From: Trichomonas vaginalis G3
Taxonomy: Eukaryota; Parabasalia; Trichomonadida; Trichomonadidae
DNA: 64,000 nt
Assembly (NCBI RefSeq): GCF_026262505.1
Contig: NC_067204.1
Coordinates: 25,141,300-25,205,299 of the forward strand
Direction: 5' to 3'
Position 1 is the stretch's first letter. Each line of letters opens with the position of its first letter. Positions 39,156-49,642 of the stretch are shown in pieces. The position numbers and the translations under genes are program-made. The notes under the pieces are model-generated. The model was not told where the DNA came from, did no database searches, and saw nothing but the letters and a program-made list of their open reading frames with translations.

Positions 39156-39623
39156 TTAGTAGTTCTCCTCACTTATCCATGCGAATCTCCAAAGAAGGGA
39201 TGAGATGATGATGAGGATTGTCTGAACTATTGAAGCAATGCCAAGATACTGCTTGACTTTTGTTGGTTTGAAGCCTGGATAGTTTGTATCTAAATAGCCC
39301 TTCTTATTCCAATGAGCGAAGACCCAAATTGTCATGATAAGACCAGCGAGATGTAACATAATTGAAATAACAATAAGAATCTTTTGCCAAACTGGAGTTT
39401 CTTCAGCACCCCAGGCGTCACCACTTTCGAAGAGTGGGTTTGGAAGGTTGTTGAGAAGGAATAAGCCAACGGTTGCTAAAATACCTGGAAGATAAAATAC
39501 GAAGTTTCCTGCGCCTTCACCAGCGTGGTCATGGAATGCAGCAGCATCAATGAAGATCCACCAGGCTACAGCGAAGAGAAAACCTACAATACCTGAGACA
39601 ATTAAATTGGATGTCTTTCCCAT
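39156..39623 (-). CDS. TMEM50-like (UPF0220/Vps68) four-span membrane protein
   Basis: 155 residues with four hydrophobic segments (about residues 8-27, 42-60, 82-106 and 128-147). The first carries the family hallmark of a Gly/Phe-rich span ending in AWWIFIDA, followed by an extracytoplasmic loop and the second span beginning YLPGILATVGLFLLN. This matches TMEM50/Vps68 proteins of endosomes and the ER, whose molecular role is not well defined. Length is normal. The ATG is preceded at 9-15 bases by AACGGTT (39632-39638 on the complementary strand). Confidence 0.85.
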   Translation of the reverse strand: MGKTSNLIVSGIVGFLFAVAWWIFIDAAAFHDHAGEGAGNFVFYLPGILATVGLFLLNNLPNPLFESGDAWGAEETPVWQKILIVISIMLHLAGLIMTIWVFAHWNKKGYLDTNYPGFKPTKVKQYLGIASIVQTILIIISSLLWRFAWISEENY

Positions 39624-40150
39624 TTATAAAAAACCGTTCCTTTTATTTCCGGTGAAAATTTTGTGATGATCTTTTTAATATAGCGAAATTCATATATCAT
39701 GCTTGTCAAATGAAACGACATAATTTTTCATCAGAAAAACTGTCTCTTTTTTGAGAATTTTTCAAAAAAAAATTTTGAATTTTGGGTTGGAAATTTATCT
39801 TAATTTTTTGAAACTGAGGTTGGAGAGTATCTTCACCGAATTCCACCCGATTCATTATATTGAGATTAGAAAGCTGAATCAGGATTTGATGATATTGTGA
39901 ATCTCTCACTGACGACTTTTTTTGAAACTGTTTTAATAAAGTCGTTATTGCTGTCCCTATGGATATGTGCATGTAAGAGGATTGAAAAAAAAGAGTCGAC
40001 TAGCTTCTTCTGGACTTTTGAGTTATGGCATTGAAATAATTCTATGTGTGAATAGAAAAAAAATACTAAAAAAATGATTGAAACAGGAATGAAACAAGTA
40101 ATTTTCAACAGCAACAACATTAAGCAGACCCGAAAAAACTAAAATTCTTA
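39624..40150. other. AT-rich spacer
   Basis: About 530 bases between the TMEM50-like gene and the gene-end relic. Only short unsupported frames are present. Confidence 0.4.
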
Positions 40151-40340
40151 GAATTTGATGCTTTTTCAACAATCAATTTCGAAAATCTTCGACACTTGGC
40201 AAATAACTGCTTAAAGTAATTCACAATTGAATACTTCTCAACAAATTCCTTAAACGTTTGACTATTTTGAAATTTATTTAATTTTCTTTATTCCTTCCTT
40301 TTAGATTAGAGCTTATACACAACTTCTACTCAAAATATAA
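40151..40340 (+). pseudogene. Relic of the armadillo-like gene end and its 3' flank (empty site)
   Basis: Bases 40151-40209 read EFD...INFEN...LANN, matching the last codons of the gene ending at 10899. The following 130 bases match that gene's 3' flank: 40210-40253 pairs with the left side of the Kolobok element and 40250-40340 with its right side. At 40250-40253 a single TTAA stands where the element sits in the other copy. Only the gene's tail is recognisable, so this is a truncated duplicate. Confidence 0.75.
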
Positions 40341-40633
40341 GGTTTGTGTAGAGAAAACATACATTTAGATAAATTCTTAGTTTTGATTCTATGGTTTTAA
40401 CGAATTTGATAAAACTTATCTGTATTTAATTCCATCTCCTAATGCTAATTTCATATCACATATGTAGATTTAAATTTCATCATTTCAGATTTGATTGAAT
40501 AGATTTGAACATAATATAGAGATTTGTATTAGGATTGTATTTCTTGGGATAGATTTGGGTTGGTTTGTTTGTATGGACTAAAATTCAATGGAGAAACATC
40601 GAGTTTTTTTTCGATTTTTTTGGCAGAAAAAAA

Positions 40634-42643
40634 ATGTATGAAGGTCAGTATCAAGAACTTGTAAAGTACGTTCCTATAAATGCCAACTCTTTATTGCTAT
40701 CGTGTAAAAAACAGATGGAAACAAATAGAAACGCAATTTTACTTAAATCCAGATCAATTACAATTTATCATGTGCAAAACTACATTTCTCTTTTGAAAAA
40801 ACCGAAGAATTCGATAGAATTTAATCTTTTCCCCAAGTTTTCGTCTATCTTTCTCGGTATTTCTCAAATTTCACAGAACGCCTCTTTTATTCTTTCTTAT
40901 TTACTTAAAAACATGGATAGTTTCGCTAATATTATTATTAAATCATATAGTACAGTTAATTTTCTACCACTAGTTCATCAAATTCTCCCTGCTCTTTTTG
41001 GATATTATTCATCTTACGAACAACTTGAATTAGCGACGCAACTCTATACGAAAGTCATTGAAACTGCACCTTCCAAGCTCATTGTTGAGCTTTTATTCCC
41101 TTTACTTAACTCAAGCGTTACTTTTCGTTTTGTTGAGCAAGCAATGACGAGTTATTACGATAATTTTACAGGAAATTTCGAATTCATTAAAGAATCCGAT
41201 GCCAAAAACTTCGGAACTTCATTTGGTTTCCTTTTGATTCAATCTGCAATTTCTTCATTACCTTTGTTGCCATCTCAAGTTCTAAACTTATTAAAACAAT
41301 TTTTCAACGCAACTACAAAGAAAGATGACTTCACAAATCTATTTTTGAAACATTTCATTTTTTATCAAGCCCAATTATGGCTAAATCACCTCTTCGTGCA
41401 AGTATCACCTTCTCTTATGATGATTGTTTTCAATGAAGCCATTAACATGAAAACTGAAATTGGAAAATTATTTGAAAGTTTAATGTCAACGGAAAGTGTA
41501 TATGATTTGACGAAGTTTTATACAAAGGATGGTATTGCGACACCTGCAGTTGTGTTTTCTGTTAGCGAAATCATACAATGCGCTACAATTTTAGACAAAT
41601 TAAATTTTCTTCCTTCTTCTATCTCGTTATCCGAGTTTACTTCAATTAGTCAGGGTGTTTATAACAATATTGTATTGTGTCAGTTCTTTTTACCTCCTAA
41701 TTTCCAAGTAAAAGACGAAATTTCTTTAGATCCACTGATTTTCTCAAAATCAATGGTAAATATACCAGAGAATGACGAATTCAAGAATCCTGATGTCCTT
41801 GCAATGCGTCTGCATGCATTAGAAGTGAAATTCAAGGATTCAGAGAAAAATAGTATTTTTAATTTCATTGAAACGATGGATCGGGGCAAAGAAGAGCTTA
41901 AAGAGTTTGCATACAAAAAGTACTTAGAGAATTTATCAGATTGTGGCCAGATTTTTGAGAAATTCATGAGAATTGAAAGGAAGAATCAAATGATCATTGA
42001 TTTTTCAGAAATTATCACATTTTATGAGGAAATCATCTATAATAATTATATCGATAAGAAGTATTCCGCTCCAGATGCCGTTCTTACTGAAATTTCCAGC
42101 AAAATTTCCTCAATAGGTCTTAAAAAACACGCAATTCTCGCTGCTTCAGAGACCTACATCAAGAAGAACTTCGAGAGTGAGCAGATGATCCTCAACCAAG
42201 TCGATCTCCGCTTCAACGACCTGATTTTGAACAAATACGTCGTAGAAAGAAAAAGGCCATTGTTCAAAGGAAAGGTTTTGAAGCAGTGCATCTCACAGCT
42301 GAGGGGATTGGATAGATGTACCCTTTATTTGTCATTTAATAAGCTTATGAAAATTATATCGATACTCTCAGTTTTCGAAGATTACAATGATTCTCTTGAA
42401 TTATTCCCTCAACTCATCGATATGACAGGGGAAAATCACTTTTTATCAAAGGTCATCACACTTAATGTTGTTGCTATGAAAAATTATTTGATTTTACCCA
42501 ATTTTTCTCAAGATGAAATATCGAAATGGAATTTCCTCGAAAAGTTGTTATACGACATCGTCAAAATCGACAAATGGTTGTCCGATGCAATCTTACAGAC
42601 GCAAGAGCTTCTCACAATGCGAATGGAGTATTTCGTTGTATAA
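40634..42643 (+). CDS. Helical protein of unknown function
   Basis: I start this 669-residue protein at the ATG at 40634 (MYEGQYQELVKYVP); an upstream in-frame ATG only adds an Ile/Phe-rich leader that looks like untranslated AT-rich DNA. The chain is mostly amphipathic and hydrophobic helices with frequent Phe/Leu/Ser/Ile, without membrane-length spans. The first 130 residues (VQNYISLLKKPKNS..., FLGISQISQNASFILSYLL) resemble an all-helical regulatory domain. I do not recognise a Ras-GAP, VPS9 or other catalytic signature. Bases about 42120-42270 are more GC-rich than the rest, possibly codon bias. Confidence 0.6.
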   Translation: MYEGQYQELVKYVPINANSLLLSCKKQMETNRNAILLKSRSITIYHVQNYISLLKKPKNSIEFNLFPKFSSIFLGISQISQNASFILSYLLKNMDSFANIIIKSYSTVNFLPLVHQILPALFGYYSSYEQLELATQLYTKVIETAPSKLIVELLFPLLNSSVTFRFVEQAMTSYYDNFTGNFEFIKESDAKNFGTSFGFLLIQSAISSLPLLPSQVLNLLKQFFNATTKKDDFTNLFLKHFIFYQAQLWLNHLFVQVSPSLMMIVFNEAINMKTEIGKLFESLMSTESVYDLTKFYTKDGIATPAVVFSVSEIIQCATILDKLNFLPSSISLSEFTSISQGVYNNIVLCQFFLPPNFQVKDEISLDPLIFSKSMVNIPENDEFKNPDVLAMRLHALEVKFKDSEKNSIFNFIETMDRGKEELKEFAYKKYLENLSDCGQIFEKFMRIERKNQMIIDFSEIITFYEEIIYNNYIDKKYSAPDAVLTEISSKISSIGLKKHAILAASETYIKKNFESEQMILNQVDLRFNDLILNKYVVERKRPLFKGKVLKQCISQLRGLDRCTLYLSFNKLMKIISILSVFEDYNDSLELFPQLIDMTGENHFLSKVITLNVVAMKNYLILPNFSQDEISKWNFLEKLLYDIVKIDKWLSDAILQTQELLTMRMEYFVV

Positions 42644-42886
42644 TTTATGTCGAGGAATTTATCGTCCAAGGTCGGAAATTAATAGATATTTGATGTGTAA
42701 ATCTAATATCTATATCGATTTCGCGATCCGAAATATAGATTATCCATCATGTATGATCAGCCAAATAATGTCTCAAAAATTGAATTGTCGTATTATCATC
42801 CACCTTGATAATATGTTATAGAACTCAGTTCAAGCACCCCAGCGATGAAGAGATCAGCCCGAAAAAGTCATTTTTTATTTGATTTC

Positions 42887-43413
42887 TTAAGGGAGGCTTC
42901 CGACCAGAAAGCCCTCTCAATTTTTTGTGATGTTTACACCAAAAGTGAGATTCGTTAAGCGTTTTTCTCGTTGAATATTGAGTTTCCCGGATTTTAAGTT
43001 ATTCATAAAGCTTCTCTATATTATACCCTATCTACTGATATGATTATTTTTGAAAAATCTCTTAAATCGACCTGCACTGAATTTTATAGGGAAAATTCGA
43101 AATTTTCTAGGCGTTTTCTGCAACGTTTTTTTACGGAATAAAATCCAAAAAATAATTTTTTGAAGAATCATTTGGGTAGAATACTTATCGAAAATCATAT
43201 TTATTATAATTTTGGTCGATAAAAATAAGCGGATTCAAAACTGGCAAAAACCCTTTCGGCAATTTGTGGACGATTCCGAACCCCCTCATTTTTGAAATTT
43301 AATAAGAAAAATAGAATCTTTATTAAATATAGATTTTTAAAAACTTGGTTATAAATTACGAAATTTTCTCACTTGGGCTAAAAAGTGACAATTTGGTCGG
43401 AAGCCACCCTTAA
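42887..43413. mobile_element. 527-bp TTAA-flanked MITE
   Basis: TTAA is present at both ends (42887-42890 and 43410-43413). The inverted termini TTAAGGGAGGCTTCCGACCA and its complement (one mismatch) cover about 20 bp. There is no open frame of note. The TTAAGG start is shared with the Kolobok element and with the 2878-5153 element. It begins about 240 bp after the helical protein gene. Confidence 0.8.
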
Positions 43414-43805
43414 TCAATTAGAGTGACTCTAAAAGCAGATTCGGAGGTAATTTTACGAATAAATATTATTGTTATGTTGAGATAAGTATGATGTATGCGT
43501 TTTTAACACCAGAAAATGCAATATAACATTTTTTGTGGGTTTGGCTCTGTTAAATTTTCCAAGAAAACTATCCTCATATATATGTTTAGATCATAAATGA
43601 GGTTCTATAATTAACTTCATGAGGCCATTTATTGTGATTATATAAAATTCTGCCAAAACTTGGTGTTCGTTGTTACTATGGAAAAGAAAGCTTTTTATCT
43701 CATATTTTTTGGATGAAGTGAAAATTCAATGTGAATAGAGGTTGTATTGAAATATTAAGTATTGAAAATAATTTTATTTTCGAAACCATTTGCCATTCTT
43801 CGCGA

Positions 43806-44402
43806 ATGGAGGCCCAGAACCACCCAGAATCCAAGTCAACCAGACAAAAGTTCACAGCTGAAGAAGATGCACGCCTTATCGAACTTGTTCGTATCCACGG
43901 TAACAAGGCTTGGAAGAAGATTGCCTCAATAATGAAAACAAGAACAACCAGACAGTGCCGTGAGCGCTACATTAACTATCTTTCCCCAAGTGTCACAAAC
44001 GGCCCATGGAGCGCACAGGAAGACTCTCTCCTTATTGAGAAAGTTCAGGAAATGGGTCCAAAATGGTCGAAGATTGCAAAATTCTTCCCATCCCGTTCCG
44101 ATGTCAACATCAAAAACAGATACGCCCTCTTCGTATCAAAGGGTAGAGCTCCAGCTCTTCAGACACTTCCTCGTGAAAAACACGTTACTCCTGAAGCAAA
44201 AGTTCCTGAACAAATTCCTCAGCAATTTGTTACTCCAGTTAGTGGTACAGACTCTCCTGTTAGCAACTCTTCGGAGATGTCTATGGATGAATTACTAGAC
44301 TCCCTCTGCAACGAAGAGGAAGATCAAGCCCAAGTTTCCTTCTCAGGAAGCGATCCAGAGGCAATCGATTGGAACGATAACTTCGACTTCTCAATTTTCT
44401 AA
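43806..44402 (+). CDS. R2R3-type Myb transcription factor
   Basis: A 198-residue DNA-binding protein. I start at the ATG at 43806 (MEAQNHPESK). Two Myb repeats occupy about residues 15-115: R2 with FTAEEDARLIELVRIHGNKAWKKIA and the recognition helix RTTRQCRERYINYL, and R3 with WSAQEDSLLIEKVQEMGPKWSKIA and the helix SDVNIKNRYALF. The spacing of tryptophans and replacement of the first R3 residue are normal for protist Mybs. The tail is Pro/Ser- then acid-rich (ending FDFSIF), a likely activation region. Size and architecture fit the trichomonad Myb factors that bind promoters near the initiator. Confidence 0.9.
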   Translation: MEAQNHPESKSTRQKFTAEEDARLIELVRIHGNKAWKKIASIMKTRTTRQCRERYINYLSPSVTNGPWSAQEDSLLIEKVQEMGPKWSKIAKFFPSRSDVNIKNRYALFVSKGRAPALQTLPREKHVTPEAKVPEQIPQQFVTPVSGTDSPVSNSSEMSMDELLDSLCNEEEDQAQVSFSGSDPEAIDWNDNFDFSIF

Positions 44403-45886
44403 GCTCTGTTAAAATTTATTGTTTACTATTCAATTTTGAAAACTATTTCAGTACTATTGAATTGTTAAATCATTTGAATGAGATTTCTGTTCATTATCGA
44501 AATATAAATTTCATATATGAGTGAGGAGTAAGATTTTAAAAAATAAGATTTATATACTCTATCAAAAAAATATTAGTTCTCAAAAATTTAAAATAAATCG
44601 TAAAAACTTCTCAAAAGGACGATAATTAATCCCTCAAATATTTCAATTCTAAACCAATTAAGTTATTAAAATCTTGTGAAATATTTATCCCGGAATGAAA
44701 GCCTATCTATGAACAACTATGATCGGGGAAGTTATGGAGATGTTTTTCTAAAATAATTTTACTTTTTCAATGGTTTATTTTTAACACTAAATAAGAGTTG
44801 AATTTCCGGATAACAGGAATTGTCTGTATATTTATAATGCCAATGATTAGGTGATACCAAATATCAATATTATGGAATATAAAAAACTAATCATTTTTAT
44901 TGGCATTTTTCAACCTCTGGATTTTTTAACTTTTCATGGTGAATCTATCCGCTTATAATATATGCATTCTGTTTCACTAATAACTTTGATAAATCTTTTG
45001 GCCACAAAAAAATCGACGCAAGACAAAATCGTGATCGATTAGCATAAATGGATTCTGGTTTCTCTTTAATCATTTTTCCTCATGAATTTGCGAATTTTTT
45101 GGATAAATTGAAATTTTCCAAATTATTTCTCATTATTTTTCACTATTGACACTAAATTATTTGTATTTGACTTAAATTATATCACATATTATAAAACTTG
45201 TTATAAAATTTGAAAGATTTTCTTATAAAATGACATTTGTTCTGATGCCGAATACAATTTAAAAGGTAATAAACATTACATTTACCTGTAAAACGTAAAA
45301 TAAATTCATTCTATGGTTTTATTAACAAAATATCCTTTATCTTGCGAATTGTTACTAACATTCGGATAATAAACAGCAGTTTGTTAAATATATCATGTCA
45401 CATAGATTCAAATATACCAGTTACATATCAAACGACATATAGAATTAAGTAGAATACTCGAATATCTGATAGGTATTATTAAAATTGATAAACTATCTCA
45501 ATCATTTAAAATAAATCATCAACATTAGAATACTATTAGAGTTACCTTATCTTCTTGGGTTAATACTATCAATATCGAACATGGATGAAAAAAGCAAATT
45601 AAATTTGGTCATCAATAGTATAAAAGAGTATTCTCATGATATGTTATATCATAATGTGTTAATTTCATGTTCTAACTCTACATATGTTGGTTTGATAAGA
45701 ATTGGATTCAGATTGTTTAGAGTTATTAGAACATGTGATGAAATCTACGAAGTAAAATTGAATCATTAGATGAAATCCATTGCTCTATATCTGTAATTAA
45801 AAGCTCTGGATGAGATATATTATGAATTCAGGTGCCATGATAAAAAAAAAATTTTGATAAAATAAAATTTTATTTGCTCAGCGAAA
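44403..45886. other. 1.5-kb AT-rich spacer
   Basis: I see no supported gene, tRNA or element ends. A 62-codon frame at 45581-45769 has a plausible ATG but no recognisable features and is probably chance. Confidence 0.45.
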
Positions 45887-48800
45887 ATGGATCGCTCTGA
45901 GCTATTTCAATCACAGAAAATTACTACCTACACTAATTTTCCGAGAAATGAAATAAAGAAGCTCAAGCGGAAATCAGGAGAAGAGAAAATTATGAAACAG
46001 TTAAGCAATATTGCTTTTCAAGTCGAAAATCTCCAAAAAGTTGCTACTTTTCCGGAATTTTCCCCATTCTACGAAGCGCATGAAAAGTTTCAGCGCGGTG
46101 TTACAGATATTATCGAAAATTCAATTAAGAAAATGGAAGAAGATAAAGATTACTTACTTGGTTCGTCTGAAGGTGCTATACTGATGAGACAGAATATAAA
46201 GATACTCCAGGACGAGTTAAATGTCGCATTAACGGATATTAAGCTTCGAAGGCAAACAATATTTGCAAATCATGTTGGAGCTTACATTAAGGCAGTACAC
46301 GCTGAATTACATGATTACAAAGATAGAATTCAAAACGAGCCAATGTATCAAAATTCAATTCGTCCATTTTTACAATTGTATAATACAGATTTCAAGCAGC
46401 TTTACTCCCGGTTTACCCGCTTAATGACACCACTCGATTTTGAAAACATTCCTCAAAAAGTTGTTACGCACACTATTGAACAGCTAAAGCGGCTAACAGC
46501 TACATTAACTTCAACACTTATTCCTATGGTTAGCCATTCTCGTACCGCAAAATTGATTACAAGCATTTTTATTGAAAAATATAACGCACAGTTTATTCCT
46601 CTTATACATTCAATGAATAATGCTCCGTTATTTAATGAGAGAATTCGATTTTTAGATACCGCAATTGCTGACTTAATGACAGAATTTAATTTATATTTTT
46701 CAACTCTTCAAAAACAGAGGCCACAATCAGATTTTGCTAAGAAGCCACGCTCTCCATCGAAATCTCAAGTAGTTCGTTCTCAATCTTCCTTGGTTTCTAG
46801 TGAAAGAATTATTTCTTACACATTAGAATGCGAATTAGGAAAAACAAAAGACAAACTTGATGAAGCTCTATTAACAATTGCAAATATGAAGCAGCAAACT
46901 AAAAACCAAAAGGAGAATTTCCAAAGACTTGATGAAGTCCTAAATTTGATTTATTCTCGATTAAGACCTTTAGCAAAGAAGGATCCAACAAAGCCAGAAA
47001 TGCAGACACTTGATAAAATATACAAAACAATCGGCCAAATTGAGCTAGAATTAGCAGATTTAGATTCAAAACACAAAAAAGCAGATTGGCTTCGAGAAAA
47101 GCTCATAAAAATTGGTCTTCTATTACACCAGAACGATGAAAATAAAGAAAAGCCTCGTTCTATGACAAACGAAGAACTTGTTGATGATATTTTATCTCAT
47201 GTCGAAAATGGCTTCAGAAATAAAGTCAATAACATGTATCATGATTACCAAAATGATGTAGATCAAGAAAAGATAGCCGAAATGAGTGATGATGAAATGA
47301 TTAAAGAATTAAAGTCAAAACTTGATGCTCTTCAAGGTTTGCACAACAATATCAGTAAGAATCTAGAAAAGATAGATCCTAATAATAAAGATTCTGATAA
47401 ATTATCCAATAAAGAACTCGGCGAAAAACTTGATTCTGAAATTGAAAAATTGAAAGCAGAAATTGCTAAAGGAAATGATGTCAATGAAAAGATTCAATCA
47501 ACCTATAAGCATGCAGGTGGAAATAAGGAAGAATCTCCATTAGACATGCTTAAATTTATAGATGATAAATTAGATAATGCTGATAAGATTGCTGATAAGA
47601 TGCATGGCTTGCTCAAAGATAGAGGCTTAAATGAATCTGACTTAGAAGGCAAATCTCCTGATGAATTATTTGATTTAATTTCAAATTCGGCAAAAGAAGA
47701 TCAAAAATTGAAAGATAAGCTCATGGACACTTACAAAGACTTAACCGGTAAAGATTTTGATTCTAAAAATCAGCCATTATCAGAAATTTTTGATAAAATA
47801 TCTAATGTGGCGAAAGAAAACAAATCTCTTAGAGAAAAGCTAATTCAAATATACAGCATGTTAGGTGGTTCAAAGAAATCTGTTTCTGATAAGACAAACA
47901 ACGAAATTGCAGATTTAATAATTGAAAAACTTAAAGAACTTACCGGTGAAATCAGAAAGATGTTTACCAATGATCCTGGTAGTTCTGTTGCTCCAGTTGA
48001 CTTAATTAAAATGCTTTCCAGCAAAATGCCAAGAGTTAAATCTTATCACAAGCAACTTTCTGACATTCATGATTGTTTATGCAATAAAAATGGAAGTGAT
48101 AGTGATGATAGTGAACATGATCTTGACGATGATGACCTTATTCGCGATATTCATGGTGAATGTGATAACATTTTAGCTCTTAGGAAGAAACTCATTGATT
48201 GCTATGTAGAAGGTAGCTCTGAGAAAGAATCTCAACAAGAGCTAAAGAATATCGCTTCTAAGTTGTCTAATTTAGAACTTGTTGATGAAATCTCCAAAAA
48301 TTCCCAAGATAGGATCGATTCGATACATGCTCTCCAGGCGGCTCTCCCCAACGCCAAAGATCAGAATTCTTTCCCGCTATCGAAGAAAATAATTGCGGAA
48401 GTCGAAGAACTTCGAAAGCGGACGTCGCGGACCCATGATTCCATTGCCAATCTCGCTGATACCCTTTCGAAGTTGAAGGCCTTTCCAGAAATCAGCTGCT
48501 GCTCCGATGACGCCGATATCGTCAGTAGCGTTTCGAAGAATATCGGCGAAATATTAAATAATTCAAGTATTTTCCGGTGTATTCTTGAAGAGAAGTTCGT
48601 CAAACTTGGCGGACATCGCGATAAAATTCGTAATCTGGATGATGTGGGACTTCTAAAGGCCCTAATCAATCTCTATGATTCTATAAACTATAACCTTATC
48701 ATGAAGATAAGGAAGAGATTGATTGAAATCATCAAAGATTACGAAAAATTAGATGGCGATGAGAATATAGACGAACTTCTTGAAATTATTGAAAGACTTC

Positions 48801-49642
48801 TCAAAAATAGACCTCAGAAAGTCGAAAGTCAAAAACCTCGTGTCAAAACAACTGAAAACTGCGCACAAACCGATCCGATTTCAAATGAATTGGAATCAAA
48901 GAGTATTAACGGTCTAAGAGAAGTTTTAATAAGGATCACAGGAAAGAAAGGTAGTACATTTGACAGAAAGGATGTTGATGAAATGCTCCAGATAGCGCTT
49001 CCAAAAATTGATGAAATTATTGGAGCAAATATCGATGGAACTTCAATTGTCTTTGAAAAGATCAAAGACCTATTGCCGCCAAATACAAATAGGAATCAAT
49101 TCTTAGGAGTTTTAAGAGATATGGTCATCAAACGAAATAATACCAATGAAATGTGTCTGAAAATGGCAAAACATCTTACAGAAATTCTCAAAACTCTTTC
49201 AGTTGGTCATGACAATGTTGATTGTGAGTCATTATATAATCATGTCCAAGATTTGGTGAATGAATCAAATTATATTCTTCCAAATGAAGTCGAAAGTGAC
49301 GTTCATGGACTCATCATTAACATGAATGATGCACTGATGAATTCTTCTACATTTTTAATCAGTTTGATGCAAAATTCAATTGGAAATTCCGAAATTACAT
49401 CGAAGTACGATGAGAGCCTCAAGACAAACTTACTTCTATCAAAAGAAGTCTCAAAGATGAGAAAACTGATTGACGAAAAAGATGCTCAACTTAGTGTAGA
49501 AACAGAGAAGCTACAGACTGCGGAGAAAACATTCAGAAGTTTCGCAGAATCAAGTAGCGCTTTGTTAGAAAAAAGTGTCAGACAAGTAAGACAGCAATTT
49601 CTCGATGAAAAGTCAAAAGCCACCTCGAATCCAGAGCAATAG
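45887..49642 (+). CDS. Large coiled-coil/helical protein
   Basis: 1251 residues, helical throughout. Residues about 330-520 and the last 90 are classic coiled coil (KLDEALLTIANMKQQTKNQKEN; LLLSKEVSKMRKLIDEKD). The centre (about residues 460-700) holds degenerate repeats of the form ...LDKIxxxAKEDxKLKDKLxxTYKDLxGKD, each about 35-60 residues, reminiscent of spectrin-like or tandem helical hairpin units. An acidic spacer DSDDSEHDLDDDDL lies near residue 740. No motor or kinase domain is seen. Bases about 48297-48660 are notably richer in G+C than the flanks. A cytoskeletal function is a reasonable guess only. Confidence 0.78.
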   Translation: MDRSELFQSQKITTYTNFPRNEIKKLKRKSGEEKIMKQLSNIAFQVENLQKVATFPEFSPFYEAHEKFQRGVTDIIENSIKKMEEDKDYLLGSSEGAILMRQNIKILQDELNVALTDIKLRRQTIFANHVGAYIKAVHAELHDYKDRIQNEPMYQNSIRPFLQLYNTDFKQLYSRFTRLMTPLDFENIPQKVVTHTIEQLKRLTATLTSTLIPMVSHSRTAKLITSIFIEKYNAQFIPLIHSMNNAPLFNERIRFLDTAIADLMTEFNLYFSTLQKQRPQSDFAKKPRSPSKSQVVRSQSSLVSSERIISYTLECELGKTKDKLDEALLTIANMKQQTKNQKENFQRLDEVLNLIYSRLRPLAKKDPTKPEMQTLDKIYKTIGQIELELADLDSKHKKADWLREKLIKIGLLLHQNDENKEKPRSMTNEELVDDILSHVENGFRNKVNNMYHDYQNDVDQEKIAEMSDDEMIKELKSKLDALQGLHNNISKNLEKIDPNNKDSDKLSNKELGEKLDSEIEKLKAEIAKGNDVNEKIQSTYKHAGGNKEESPLDMLKFIDDKLDNADKIADKMHGLLKDRGLNESDLEGKSPDELFDLISNSAKEDQKLKDKLMDTYKDLTGKDFDSKNQPLSEIFDKISNVAKENKSLREKLIQIYSMLGGSKKSVSDKTNNEIADLIIEKLKELTGEIRKMFTNDPGSSVAPVDLIKMLSSKMPRVKSYHKQLSDIHDCLCNKNGSDSDDSEHDLDDDDLIRDIHGECDNILALRKKLIDCYVEGSSEKESQQELKNIASKLSNLELVDEISKNSQDRIDSIHALQAALPNAKDQNSFPLSKKIIAEVEELRKRTSRTHDSIANLADTLSKLKAFPEISCCSDDADIVSSVSKNIGEILNNSSIFRCILEEKFVKLGGHRDKIRNLDDVGLLKALINLYDSINYNLIMKIRKRLIEIIKDYEKLDGDENIDELLEIIERLLKNRPQKVESQKPRVKTTENCAQTDPISNELESKSINGLREVLIRITGKKGSTFDRKDVDEMLQIALPKIDEIIGANIDGTSIVFEKIKDLLPPNTNRNQFLGVLRDMVIKRNNTNEMCLKMAKHLTEILKTLSVGHDNVDCESLYNHVQDLVNESNYILPNEVESDVHGLIINMNDALMNSSTFLISLMQNSIGNSEITSKYDESLKTNLLLSKEVSKMRKLIDEKDAQLSVETEKLQTAEKTFRSFAESSSALLEKSVRQVRQQFLDEKSKATSNPEQ

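Noticed and set aside
45581-45769. Possible 62-residue gene
   Set aside because: ATG and stop are present but there is no motif, no initiator close by and no conservation evidence; random frames of this size are common here.
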